From QHXW01 sp963768075 (lineage in GTDB: Bacteria; Acidobacteriota; Terriglobia; Bryobacterales; Bryobacteraceae): DNA of 64,000 nucleotides. Position numbers and translations under genes: made by a program. The notes beneath the pieces were generated by a model. It saw only the letters and a program-made list of their open reading frames with translations, was not told where the DNA came from and ran no database searches. The stretch is from contig CAVYHD010000002.1 of the NCBI GenBank assembly GCA_963768075.1, positions 62,001-126,000 on the forward strand, in the 5' to 3' direction. Below are positions 1-10,375 of this stretch, one piece after another. Each line of letters starts with the position of its first letter. Position 1 is the stretch's first letter.

Positions 1-840
1 AGGGTGGGCATTTTCGGCGGCAGTGGCGTGGGGAAGAGCACGCTATTGGCCTCCATGGCGCGCAATCACTCGGCGGACGTGACCGTGATCGGGATGATTG
101 GCGAGCGCAACCGCGAGGTCCGCGCATTTATCGAGCAGGAGATGGGCGCGGACGCGCGGCGGCGCGCCGTGGTGGTGGCCGCCACTTCGGACCGCCCGGC
201 GCCCCTGCGGGTGCGGGCCTGCTTCGTGGCGCTGGCAGTGGCCGAGTATTTCCGCGATCAGGGAGCCAGCGTGCTGCTGGTCCTCGATTCGGTCACGCGC
301 CTGGCGATGGCGCAACGCGAAATCGGACTGGCGGCGGGCGAGCCGCCCAGTCAGAAGGGCTACACCCCTTCCGTGTTTCACCTGCTACCCAAGATTTTCG
401 AGCGTGCGGGGAACTTCCCGCGCGGCTCAATCACCGGGTTCTTCACGGTGCTGGTGGAAGGCGACGATTTCAACGAGCCGATCTGCGACGCGGTGCGCGG
501 CATCCTCGACGGGCACATCGTGCTGTCACGGCGGCTGGGGGACGCGGGACATTATCCGGCGATCGACATTTTGCAATCGGTCAGCCGGTTGACCTCGCGG
601 GTGGCCAGCCGCGACCAGCAGGAAGCGGCGCGCAAAGTTCGCGAGGCCCTGGCCATTTATCAGCAGTCCGAAGATCTGATCCAACTGGGAGCCTACGTGG
701 CAGGCACCAATCCACGGCTCGACGCCAGCATCCGGGTGCGGGATGGCCTGGTGGATTTTCTGCGGCAGGAAGCTCAAGTCCGCGCGCCCCGCGAGGAGAC
801 CGTAGCCCGCCTGAATGCCCTGGCCGCCGCGCTGGCCTGA
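1..840 (+). CDS. fliI: Flagellar export ATPase FliI, 3' part
   Basis: ATPase of the flagellar type III export apparatus at the cytoplasmic base of the basal body. The frame is open at the left edge and already reads R-V-G-I-F at base 1, so the apparent GTG at 4 is internal and the gene begins outside the window. Visible are the Walker A motif GGSGVGKST, the Walker B stretch LLVLDSVTRLA and the family segment GEPPSQKGYTPSVF. About 280 of the usual 430-450 residues are present. fliJ follows 6 bp downstream, as in flagellar operons. A non-flagellar type III ATPase is less likely given fliJ and the CheY-like gene. Confidence 0.93.
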   Translation, partial: RVGIFGGSGVGKSTLLASMARNHSADVTVIGMIGERNREVRAFIEQEMGADARRRAVVVAATSDRPAPLRVRACFVALAVAEYFRDQGASVLLVLDSVTRLAMAQREIGLAAGEPPSQKGYTPSVFHLLPKIFERAGNFPRGSITGFFTVLVEGDDFNEPICDAVRGILDGHIVLSRRLGDAGHYPAIDILQSVSRLTSRVASRDQQEAARKVREALAIYQQSEDLIQLGAYVAGTNPRLDASIRVRDGLVDFLRQEAQVRAPREETVARLNALAAALA

Positions 841-846
841 CGCGGA

Positions 847-1308
847 ATGCAGAATTTTCGATTCGCGCTGGAACGGGTCCTCATCTGGCGGCGTTCGGCA
901 TTTGCGGCCGAAGAGGCGCGGCTGGGGCCGCTCGTGGCAGAGCAGAAACGCCTGGACACGGCGCGCCAGGAGATCCTCGCGGGGTGGGAACGCGCGGGCC
1001 GGGAACTGCTGGCAGGCGGCAGAATCGATGGCAGCGACCTGGCGGCCCTGAGCGGTTACCGGGCGCGCCTGGAAAGGGACCGCACAGCCAATGAGCGCGA
1101 GCGCGCCGAGGCGCGCGAGCGCATGGTCCTCCAGCGGGAGCGTATCATCGAGGCGCATCGGCGGTTCCGGCTGCTCGAAAAGCTGCGCAGCCGCCGCATG
1201 GAGGAATGGCGCGTGGCTTCAAACCGCGAGATGGAAAACTTCGCTTCCGAAGCATTCCTGGCGCGCTGGGGCGGCAGCCCGCGGCGAGGGCAAACACCGC
1301 CAGCCTAA
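847..1308 (+). CDS. fliJ: Flagellar export protein FliJ
   Basis: Small coiled-coil protein that binds the FliI ring and helps hand export cargo to the gate. It is 153 aa, close to the family length, with the typical N-terminus MQNFRFALERVL and a body of charged heptad-like sequence rich in Glu, Arg and Ala. The ATG lies 6 bp after the fliI stop, so the two genes are one transcription unit. Sequence is poorly conserved in this family; the call rests on position, length and the N-terminal pattern. Confidence 0.82.
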   Translation: MQNFRFALERVLIWRRSAFAAEEARLGPLVAEQKRLDTARQEILAGWERAGRELLAGGRIDGSDLAALSGYRARLERDRTANERERAEARERMVLQRERIIEAHRRFRLLEKLRSRRMEEWRVASNREMENFASEAFLARWGGSPRRGQTPPA

Positions 1309-1353
1309 TGTATTCCCCGGTCTCCGCCGATGAAGGATTACAGGAGAGAACGG

Positions 1354-1725
1354 ATGCCTGTGGATGTACTGATCGTGGACGATTCGGCCGCTATTCGCAA
1401 GATACTGCAAAGAGTCCTGGCACAGGCAAATCTCGGTGTCGGGAAGGTGATTGAAGCCGCGGACGGCCGCGAGGCGCTGGATGCGGTCAAACTGCAACGC
1501 GTTGGCCTGATCCTATCCGACATCAACATGCCCAACATGGATGGTCTGCAATTTCTGAGCGAGCTCCGTTCTCACGATCCATGGAAGCACATCCCCGTCC
1601 TGATGATCAGCACCGAGGGGAGCCATACCAAGGTCATGGAAGCGGTCCGACTGGGCGCGCAAGGCTTCGTCCGCAAGCCGTTCACCGCGGATCAGATGAA
1701 GGAAAAATTGGCCGGCATCCTCTAG
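1354..1725 (+). CDS. CheY-like single-domain response regulator
   Basis: Receiver domain of 123 aa with no output domain. Acidic pocket D9-D10, phospho-acceptor D56 (in LSDINMPNMDG), Ser86 at the Thr/Ser switch position and K108 are all in place. I chose the ATG at 1354 because AGGAGA sits just upstream; an in-frame ATG at 1330 would add eight residues and has no such site. Next to fliI-fliJ it probably serves chemotaxis or motor switching, but a stand-alone receiver of another pathway is possible. Confidence 0.85.
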   Translation: MPVDVLIVDDSAAIRKILQRVLAQANLGVGKVIEAADGREALDAVKLQRVGLILSDINMPNMDGLQFLSELRSHDPWKHIPVLMISTEGSHTKVMEAVRLGAQGFVRKPFTADQMKEKLAGIL

Positions 1726-1928
1726 CGACGCCGCACCCGCATTGCCGAACCTGCCAACGGAGTGACCGCTTTGATCCACTCGCTGGACAATGGATGGGCA
1801 CCGGAAGTGTCATCTCCTCGGCCGACTTCGCGCGTAAGATTTCCGGGCAATTAACGGTGCGCAGGGGACATCAAAACACCGCTTTCGCAAGTGGTTGTCT
1901 AATCCTCACTTAAACACACCACTGGATT

Positions 1929-1958
1929 TTGAGCATGTTCCTGCCACTCTGGTATAAT
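1929..1958 (+). promoter_or_regulatory. Sigma70-type promoter upstream of phoH block
   Basis: TTGAGC (1929-1934), an 18-bp spacer and a perfect TATAAT (1953-1958). It is the only strong promoter seen before the phoH-ybeY-corC-era series. The -10 box ends 8 nt before an ATG at 1967, so the transcript would start at or very near that codon. Confidence 0.6.
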
Positions 1959-1966
1959 GCGGTTAG

Positions 1967-2089
1967 ATGGTAGGTAATTCCGTCCGCGACTGCGGGCCGA
2001 TTGCGTCTTCCCGTTTCCCCCTCCTTAGGACCTCGTTGTTGCGCGCAATCACGAAGCTGTTTCCCCCCTGCGCGGCTGCCCATGAATAA
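1967..2089 (+). CDS. Candidate short leader ORF (40 aa)
   Basis: ATG at 1967 lies 8 nt after the TATAAT box and opens a 40-codon frame (MVGNSVRDCGP...) ending in TAA at 2087-2089. No homology or signal peptide is recognised. It could be a leaderless leader peptide in front of phoH or simply chance reading in the 5' UTR. The only support is its position relative to the promoter. Confidence 0.2.
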   Translation: MVGNSVRDCGPIASSRFPLLRTSLLRAITKLFPPCAAAHE

Positions 2090-2114
2090 TCGGAGGCATC
2101 CAGATACCCGCTAA

Positions 2115-3170
<1,056 letters not shown>

Positions 3171-3182
3171 GCGGCATGTCTC

Positions 3183-3634
3183 ATGCCTGACTCGGAACCG
3201 CTGATTCTATTCCGCCGCGCCCCGCCGGAATTGCGGCCGCCGCGCTCTCGAGGAGTTCGCCGGCGAATTGCGCGCAGGCGTCGCCGACGGCCGCGAGTTC
3301 ATTGCCTGCGTCACCGACGACGCGGAATTGCGGCGGCTCAACCGCCAGTTCCTGGGCAAGGACTATCCGACCGACGTGCTTTCGTTTCCCGGCGGACAGC
3401 TCCGGCGCGGCCGCGCTCGGGCGAGATGGCCATTTCCGTCGAGCGCGCCGCGGCGCAGGCGCGCGAATTCGGCCACTCCGTCGAAGAGGAAATCCGCATC
3501 CTGATGCTGCACGGCGTGCTGCACCTGATGGGCATGGATCATGAAACCGATCGCGGCAGATGGCGCGCGCCGAGACGCGCTGGCGCAGGCGCCTGGCCTG
3601 CCCGCCGGCCTGATTGAACGGGTGCGGCGCATGA
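3183..3634 (+). CDS. ybeY: Endoribonuclease YbeY (interrupted by indels)
   Basis: Zinc-dependent endoribonuclease for 16S rRNA 3' maturation and ribosome quality control. Starts MPDSEPLILFRRAP at 3183. Joined frames give LRRLNRQFLGKDYPTDVLSF and the metal site HGVLHLMGMDHE, whose three histidines are the family signature. Frame changes lie near 3225, 3396, 3419 and 3559. It stands directly after phoH, the standard phoH-ybeY pairing, and its end runs into the start of the next gene, probably with a few bases of overlap. Confidence 0.85.
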
Positions 3635-4913
3635 GTTTCGCGCTGATTGGCGCTCATCCGTGCTCGCCGTGCTGCTGCTGGCCTGGTCACTTCGTCCAGT
3701 TGCTCTATCTCGAAAGCATGCGCCTGCGCACGCGCGATCTGCCGGCGCTCGAGTTCTTCAAGAACTCGCTCGAAGACAAGATCGGGCTTCGAAACCGAAG
3801 AGGGCGCCTGATCGTTCTCCCTGGTCAAGCACACGCGCTGGTGCTGCTGGGTTGTCTGTGCTTGCGCGATGTCCATTACGCGGGACGCTCACCGCGATCG
3901 CTTGCTGGAAGCGCTGCTGCCTGGCGCTGGCTGCATCATGATCGTGCCGGCTATCGTGCTCCCGCAGATCCTCTATCGCCGCACCAGCGGCACGTGGCTC
4001 GCGCCGCTGGCGCCGTTGCTTCGCGTGCTGGCCTGCTGGCCAAGCCCGCTGGTGGCAGCGCTCGGTTTCTTCCAATCCCTGATCGAGCTCACCGACGATG
4101 AACAGCAGAGCCGAGGAGCCGCCCACTCCCGCCGAGAATATCGAAGCGCTGATCTCCGCCGGCACCGAAGAGGGACTGATCGAAGAGGAAGACCGCAAGC
4201 TGATCCAGTCCGTGGTGGAGTTCGGCGACAAGGTCGTCCGGGAGGTGATGACGCCGCGCCCCAACATCGTCGCCATCCGGCCGACGCCACGCTCGAGCAA
4301 TTGCGCCAACTCGTCATCAACGAGCAGTATTCGCGCATCCCGGTTTACGAGGGCTCGATCGACCAGATCATTGGCTTCGTGCATGTGCGCGACATGTTCG
4401 AACTGGACGAGGACGAGCGCGCGACGCCGCAGCGTGCGCGAATTGATGCGGCCCATCCGCTTCGTGCCCGGAAACCAAGCCGGTCAACGATCTGATGCGC
4501 GAGATGCAGCAGGAAAACACCCACATGGTGATCGTGGTGGACGAGTACGGCAACACCGCCGGCCTGGCCACCATGGAAGATCTGGTGGAAGTGATCCTGG
4601 GAGAGATTCGCGACGAGCACGAGCCGGATTCCGACGTGACCGAGGACGGGCAGGGCGGCTATATCGTCTCGGGCAACTTCGACCTGGCGCGCTGGAGCGA
4701 TATGCTGGAGTTCCATCCGGAGGAAGACATCGAGTCCACGACGGTGGGCGGCCTGGTGACCGAATGGCTCGGCCGCGTTCCCACGGCCGGCGAATCCGTG
4801 GAGCGCGACGGCATCCACATCGACGTGCTGGCCAGCGACGAATTGCGCGTGGAGCAGGTGCGCGCCGCAGATCGCACGCGGTCGCACACGAGGGCAGTGG
4901 CTCAACACACTGA
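3631..4913 (+). CDS. HlyC/CorC family CNNM-CBS membrane protein (interrupted by indels)
   Basis: Hemolysin C/CorC-type protein, a family tied to magnesium/cobalt transport. Joined frames show an N-terminal hydrophobic DUF21/CNNM part (LAVLLLAWS..., VQLLYLESMRLRTRDL), then a linker to a CBS pair with the hallmark VVREVMTPRPNIV, YSRIPVYEGSIDQIIGFVH and MVIVVDEYGNTAGLATMED, and a C-terminal CorC_HlyC domain (GLVTEWLGRVPTAGE). The phoH-ybeY-corC order is widespread. From about 4495 the reading frame is clean for 400 bp. Numerous one-base shifts earlier. Start ATG at 3631 and end are approximate. Confidence 0.82.
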
Positions 4914-4914
4914 A

Positions 4915-5844
4915 TCCGGCGATCCTTCGGGTTCCGCTCGGGATTCGTCTCCATACTGGGCCGGCCCAACGCGGGCAAATCCACGCTGCTGAACGCCCTG
5001 GTCGGGACCAAGATCGCCATCGTGGCCAATAAGCCGCAGACCACCCGCACGGCCATTCAGGGCGTGCTGACCTGCCCGAGCGCGCAGATCATCTTCGTCG
5101 ACACGCCCGGCATTCACAAGGCCGATTCGCGCTCAACAAGCGCATGATGGACACCGTGCGCGCGGCGCTTGAAGAGCGCGACCTGCTGTTGTTCGTGGTG
5201 GACGTGTCGCGCGAAGTTCACGGCGAGAGGACGCCACGCCGTCGATCTGGTGAAGAAGACCGGCACGCCGGTCGATCCTGGTGCTGAACAAGATGGACCT
5301 GGTGCAAAGACAAGGCGCGGCCTGCTGCCGCTGATCGAGCAATACCGCAGCGCTGTACGAGTTCGCCGAATACATGCCCGTATCGGCGCGCTACGGGCGA
5401 AGGTCTGGACGAGCTGCGCAAAGTGCATCCTGGAGCGGCTGCCGGAAGGTCCGGCCTATTTCCCGCCGGATCACATCACCGATCAGCCGGAGCGGTTTCT
5501 GGCGGCCGAACTGATCCGCGAGAAAATTCTGCAGGCCGACGCGGCAGGAAGTGCCGCACGCGGTGGCGGTGTTGGTGGATCAATGGGAAGAGACGCCGCA
5601 GGCTGATTCGCATCTACGCCACCATCCACGTGGAGACGCGGCGGCCAGAAGGGCATCATCATCGGCGCGGGCGGCGCCATGCTGAAGCACATCGGCACGC
5701 TGGCGCGCGAAGAGATGGAGCGCATGTTCGGACGCAAAATCTATCTGGACCTGCACGTGAAGGTGCAAGCCCGACTGGCGCGAGAAGCCGGACTTTCTCG
5801 ATGCGCTCGACTGGCGTACAATGGCCGGAAAAGATGAAAACTAA
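4915..5844 (+). CDS. era: GTPase Era (interrupted by indels)
   Basis: Ribosome-assembly GTPase that binds 16S rRNA through a C-terminal KH domain. Joined frames give G1 GRPNAGKSTLLNALVG, G2 region KPQTTRTAIQGV, G3 DTPGIH, G4 NKMD, and the KH-domain stretch KGIIIGAGGAMLKHIG followed by FGRKIYLDLHVKV. The end D-W-R-T-M-A-G-K-D-E-N-stop (TAA 5842-5844) overlaps the next gene by 11 bp. The start codon cannot be fixed because of the indels. Confidence 0.85.
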
Positions 5845-6173
5845 AACGTACTGCATTCCTTTCTCCTCGTTGCATTGCTTCCGATGGGGCTGCCGGCGCA
5901 GGTTCACTCCAGCCCGCGCCAGGACATGGGTTCGCCGACAAGGCGATCTCCGACGATCTGATCTATGACAACGTGAAACGCAAGCTGGCGGACGATCAGA
6001 TGGTCAAAGGCGGCGCCATGGAGGTCGACGTGAAGGATGGCGTGGTCACGTTGCGCGGCAAGGTCGAAACGGAACAGCAGAAGACAAGGCGGCCAAGATC
6101 GCCAAAAAAGTGTCCGGCGTGAAAAGAGTCGATCAACGAGATGGAAGCTGGTGGAGCAAAGGCAATCGAATGA
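5834..6173 (+). CDS. Secreted BON-domain protein (interrupted by indels)
   Basis: About 110 residues after frame repair: an N-terminal hydrophobic signal-like segment, then a BON domain with ISDDLIYDNVKRKLADD, MEVDVKDGVVTLRGKVE and AAKIAKKVSGVKRV. BON domains bind phospholipid or peptidoglycan surfaces in the periplasm or outer membrane. ATG at 5834 overlaps the end of era; the TGA (6171-6173) overlaps the next ATG in an ATGA junction. Confidence 0.72.
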
Positions 6174-7038
6174 CGGCGGCGTTTCGGCGTCTGGCGCTGG
6201 CCTCGTTGCCACTCGCCGCGCAGGACTTCTCCGACGTTCAGGTCGAGAAGGTCGGCCAACGGATTCCGTTTCACCGAGGGGCCGGCGTGGTCGCGCGAGG
6301 GCTACCTGCTGTTCAGCGACATCCCGGGCAACAAGATCATGAAGTATGTGCCGGGCGAGGACCGCGGTGTTCCGGGAGCACTCCAACGGGGCCAACGGCA
6401 ACGCCTTCGATGCGCAGGGCCGCCTGTATACCTGCGAGAGCCGCACCGCCGCGTGACGCGCACGGACAAGAAGGGCGATATCGAGGTGCTGGCCGACAAG
6501 TGGGAAGGGAAGCGCTTGAACGCGCCCAACGACATTGTGGTGAGTAAGAACGGCCACGTCTATTTCACCGATCCGGCTTTCGGCAGCCAGGCCGACACGC
6601 GCGAGCTGGATTTCTACGGCGTGTATCACATCGCGCCCAAGGGCGAGTTGCGTCTGATCGCGAAGCCCGCCGGCCGGCCCAACGGAATCGCGCTTTCGCC
6701 CAACGGCCGCATTCTCTACGTCGACCAATTCCGACGAGCGCAAATGCGTGCTTACAACGTGGACCGCAACGGCGAAGCCTCGGGCGAGCGCGTCATCGTT
6801 TCCGACATCGAAGGCGTTCCGGACGGCATCCGCACGGATGAGAAAGGCAATCTCTACGTGGCCGCCAAAGGCATCGCTGTGTACATCCGGAAGGCAAGCT
6901 GCTGCGACAACCATCCGCTGCGCGGAGACGCCCTCCAATTGCGCTTTCGGCGACTCCGACTTGCAGACCCTGTACATCACCGCGCGGACGTCGCTGTATC
7001 GCGTGCGGCTGGACGTGAAAGGGGCGGTGCAGTATTAG
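6170..7038 (+). CDS. SMP-30/gluconolactonase-like beta-propeller (interrupted by indels)
   Basis: Predicted six-bladed propeller hydrolase of the SMP-30/gluconolactonase/LRE family. The first residues (MTAAFRRLALASLPLAAQDF) look like a short export signal. Joined frames contain FTEGPAWSREGYLLFSD, LNAPNDIVVSKNGHVYFTDP, GRPNGIALSPNGRILYVD and GVPDGIRTDEKGNLYVA, the usual metal-binding and blade motifs. Indels lie near 6270, 6366, 6449, 6725 and 6742, with more near 6885-6950. Substrate unknown; sugar lactones are the family norm. Confidence 0.78.
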
Positions 7039-7483
7039 GCGTCGCCACCCGAGGACGACCGCCGCTATCCGCCGCGACCCATCCTGGGCGTGGGCGCGCT
7101 GATTTTCGACCGCGACCGAATCCTGCTGGTGGAGCGCGGCAAAGAACCGCTGAAGGGTTACTGGTCGCTGCCCGGCGGCGTGCTCGAAACGGGCGAAACG
7201 CTGGAAGAAGGGGTCGGCGCGAGGTGCGCGAAGAGACCGGCCTCGAAGTCGAGCCGCTCGCGCGTGCTCGAAATCTTCGAGCGCATCATGCGCGACCCCG
7301 ACGGGCGCGCCCGAATACCACTACGTGCTGATCGATTACGTCTGCCGCGTCACGGGCGGAGCGCTCGAGGCCGGCTGACGACGTCAGCCGCGCGGAATGG
7401 GTGCCGCGCCGGAGAGCTTCCCGGTATCCAGATTACCGAAGGCACGCTGGCCGGTGATCGAAAAGGCCTTTCGCAAACCATGA
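7039..7483 (+). CDS. Nudix hydrolase (interrupted by indels)
   Basis: Nucleoside-diphosphate-X hydrolase. Joined frames read PILGVGALIFDRDRILLVERG, then the Nudix box GGVLETGETLEEG...REVREETGLEV. The G-x5-E...REUxEExGU pattern is complete once an indel near 7217 is removed. It ends ...EKAFRKP with TGA at 7481-7483, four bases before the mutS2 ATG. No good start codon is visible right after the preceding stop, so the 5' boundary is approximate; an in-frame GTG exists at 7090. Confidence 0.75.
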
Positions 7484-7486
7484 AGC

Positions 7487-9923
7487 ATGACGGCCACTCG
7501 AGCGCCGGCTGTTCTGGAATTCGAATCGCTCCGCGAACTGCTGGGGCGCTATGTATCGAGCCCGCTCGGGCGCGCGAGTTGCAAAAGGTTGCAGCCGCAC
7601 ACGGACCGCGAGCGCGCTCGACAGCCGACCTGGCCGAAGCCGAGGAAGCGATCGGAATATCTGCGGGCGGCGGCGCAGCCGCAGCCGGCGGCGCGCGGCG
7701 CTGCCATTCGCATCGAATTTCGGCGGCATCCCGGATCTCACCGGCAGCCGTCCACAAACTGCGCATCGAGGGCGCGAGGCTCGAGCCGAAGGAGATCTTC
7801 GACGTGTTCGCGTTGCTCGACCGCGCGGCGGATGCGCGCGCGATCCTGCAGAGCGTCAGCCGAACGGTTTCCGCGCCTGGGCCGGCGCGCGCAATCCATC
7901 GGCGAATTCCGCGCGCTGCTCAAAGATCTGGCAGGCAAGATTCTGCCCGACGGCACCGTCGCCGACCACGCCAGCGTGGCGCTTGGCGCGTCTGCGCCGC
8001 GATATCGAGCGGCAGAAGAAGTCCATACAGGATTCGCTCGAGCGCTTCCTGCGGGCGCACCACGAAGAAGGCGTGTTGCAGGAGGAGTTTGTCACCATTC
8101 GCAACGAGCGCTTCGTGGTGCCGGTCATCGCCGGGCAGCGGCGCAAGATCGACGGCGTGATCCACGGCGCCAGCTCCAGCGGCCACACCCTGTTCGTCGA
8201 GCCGCTCGAAACCATCGACCTGAACAACGAGCTGGTGCGCCTGACCGAGGAAGAAGCTGCGCGAGGTGCACCGCATCCTGCGGGAACTGACCGGGCGGCT
8301 GCGCGGCTATGCCGGCTCCATCCGGCAGACGCTGGTCACGCATGGGCGAACTGGAGATGATGTTCGCCAAAGCGCGTTTCGCGGCGGAATTCGATTGCGT
8401 GCGGCCCCGCTTCGTCCGGACGGCGCGCGGCTGCTGCTGCGAAACGACGCGCGGCATCCATTGCTCGAGGACGTGCTGCGCCGGCAGCGGCAAGCGGCGG
8501 TGCCGATCAGCCTGCAACTCGACGCCGCGTGCCGCACGCTGCTGATCAGCGGCCCGAACACCGGCGGCAAGACGGTTGGCGCTGAAAACCGTGGGGCTGT
8601 TGACGCTGATGGCGCAGGCCGGGCTGCCTGTGCCTGCGGCGGAAGCCGAGTTCCCGATTTTCGAGCAGGTGCTGGCGGATATCGGCGACTACCAATCCAT
8701 TGAGCAGAGTCTCAGCACATTTTCCGCGCACGTTTCGCACATCCGCGAGATGGTCCTCGACGTCACGCCGGACTCGCTGGTGCTGCTGGACGAAATGGGC
8801 TCGGCCACCGATCCCGAGGAGGGCGGCGCGCTGGGCGTCGCGGTAGTGGAGCATTTCCGCGCTTCCGGCGCCTTCACGCTGGCCTCCACGCATCTCATCG
8901 CGCTCAAAATCTACGGCGCGAATACCGAGGGTGTGCTCAACGCCTCGATGGGCTTCGATGAGGAGACCCTGGAGCCGACGTACGAGTTGCGCATCGGGCT
9001 GCCGGGAAAATCGGCGGGGTTGGATATCGCCGCGCGGTTAGGGATGCCCGAATCCGTGATGCGCCGCGCGCGGGACTCGATGAGCGACCGCGAACGCGAT
9101 ATTGCACGGTTTTTGAGCGAGCTGCACCGGCGCGTGGAGGAGGCCACGCGTTCGAGAGCGCCGCCTTGCCGAGATGCAGGCCGAACTGGCGGCGCGCGAG
9201 AAAGAGCTGGCGCGCGAATGGGAGAAGCGCGAGTCGGCCAAACTGAAGGAACTGGAGCGGCGGTGCGAGATCGTACTGGCAAGTTTCGAATTGAAGGCGC
9301 AGGAAACGATGGAACGCCTGTCGCAAAACGCGGAGCGTAAGAAAGGCGCGGAACTCGCGCAACGCGGCGTCGCGAAGGCCAAACGTGAGCTGCGCGAGGA
9401 ATTTCAAACTACCGTGCTCGCCACACAGGATGACGCCCGCCAGGGCGAACTGGGGCGGCGGCCAAAAATCGAAGAAGGGGCGCGCGTGCGCTTACAGGGG
9501 ATTCGCGAGCCGGCGCGCGTGCGGCGTGTTCTAGGCCCGGAGCGCATCGAAGTCGAAGCCGGCTTCATGAAAATGCAGGTGTCGGTGGACGATGTGCTCG
9601 AGGTGCTGCCCGCCGCCGACGCTGCTTCCAAGCTACCGAAGAACGTCAGCTTCCGGCCCGCGGCGCAGTTGAATCCGCTGGTCCAGGAGATTAACGTGAT
9701 CGGAGAGCACGCCGAGGAGGCCTCCGACCGCGTGGAAAAGTTTCTCGATAACGCCGTCATGGCCACCGCCAGCCGCGTGCGCATCGTGCATGGCCACGGC
9801 ATGGGTGTGCTGCGCAAGGCCATCTGGAAGCTGCTGGCGGTGAATCCCCATGTAGAGAAATACTACGAAGCGCCGCAGCACGAGGGCGGAACCGGCGCGA
9901 CCATCGTCGAGCTAAAGGGCTGA
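7487..9923 (+). CDS. mutS2: Endonuclease MutS2 (interrupted by indels)
   Basis: MutS-family ATPase with a C-terminal Smr nuclease domain, acting on branched DNA or collided ribosomes. N-terminus MTATRAPAVLEFESLRELLGRY; ATPase core ISGPNTGGKT (Walker A), LVLLDEMGSATDPEEGGAL (Walker B/D-loop) and THLIALK; a long coiled coil (about 9120-9400); and a C-terminal Smr domain with the signature VRIVHGHGMGVLRKAIW. From 8576 to 9150 and from 9174 on, long clean frames remain; the last indel is a one-base insertion near 9151. Repaired length (about 800 aa) matches the family. It overlaps the convergent bcp gene by 12 bp. Confidence 0.9.
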
Positions 9924-10364
9924 GAGAACTTCGGTGGCGTGACCTTCGGGTTTGACCCCTGTGAAGATTTTTTCGATCTTGCCGTCCTCACCGATCACAA
10001 ACGTCGTGCGCGCAACGCCGATCACCTTCTTGCCGTACATGTTCTTCTCTTTGAGGACGCCGTAAGTATCGGCAACTTTCTTGTCGACGTCGCACAATAG
10101 CGTGAAAGGCAACTCGTGCTTCTCTTTGAAGCGGGCCTGTGCGCGCGGCGTATCGGGTGAGATGCCCAGCACCACCACGTCCTTCTTGTTGAACTGCTTG
10201 ATGGCGTCGCGAAAGTCGCAAGATTCAATCGTGCAGCCCGGTGTGTCGGCACGAGGGAAAAAATAAAGGACTACCTTTTGGCCCTTGAGCTTGGAAAGCT
10301 GAAAAGGTTCGTCGGTGTCGGTCTGAAGTTTTATTTCTGGGGCTTTGTCGCCTTCTTTGAGCAT
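9912..10364 (-). CDS. bcp: Thioredoxin-dependent thiol peroxidase (BCP type)
   Basis: Peroxiredoxin of the bacterioferritin-comigratory type, reducing hydroperoxides with electrons from thioredoxin. 150 aa. The peroxidatic Cys lies in PRADTPGCTIESCDF; the second Cys five residues later (C-x4-C) is the usual resolving position of one BCP subgroup. Preceded by KLKGQKVVLYFFP and followed by LGISPDT, as in the family. It lies 11 bp downstream of gatB on the same strand and probably shares its transcript. Confidence 0.93.
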   Translation of the reverse strand: MLKEGDKAPEIKLQTDTDEPFQLSKLKGQKVVLYFFPRADTPGCTIESCDFRDAIKQFNKKDVVVLGISPDTPRAQARFKEKHELPFTLLCDVDKKVADTYGVLKEKNMYGKKVIGVARTTFVIGEDGKIEKIFTGVKPEGHATEVLSAL

Positions 10365-10375
10365 GGATCTAAATT

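Larger units (their letters stand above)
1726..2114 (+). other. Intergenic region before phoH
   Basis: A gap of 389 bp between the CheY-like gene and phoH. It holds a good sigma70-type promoter (1929-1958) and a possible 40-codon ORF (1967-2089). A purine-rich CGGAGG lies at 2091-2096, rather far (18 nt) from the phoH ATG. No RNA gene or repeat is recognised here. Confidence 0.5.

Noticed and set aside
2082..2114. Ten-codon ORF MNNRRHPDTR just before phoH
   Set aside because: Too short, no ribosome site of its own, and frame reliability is poor at the edge of the indel block.
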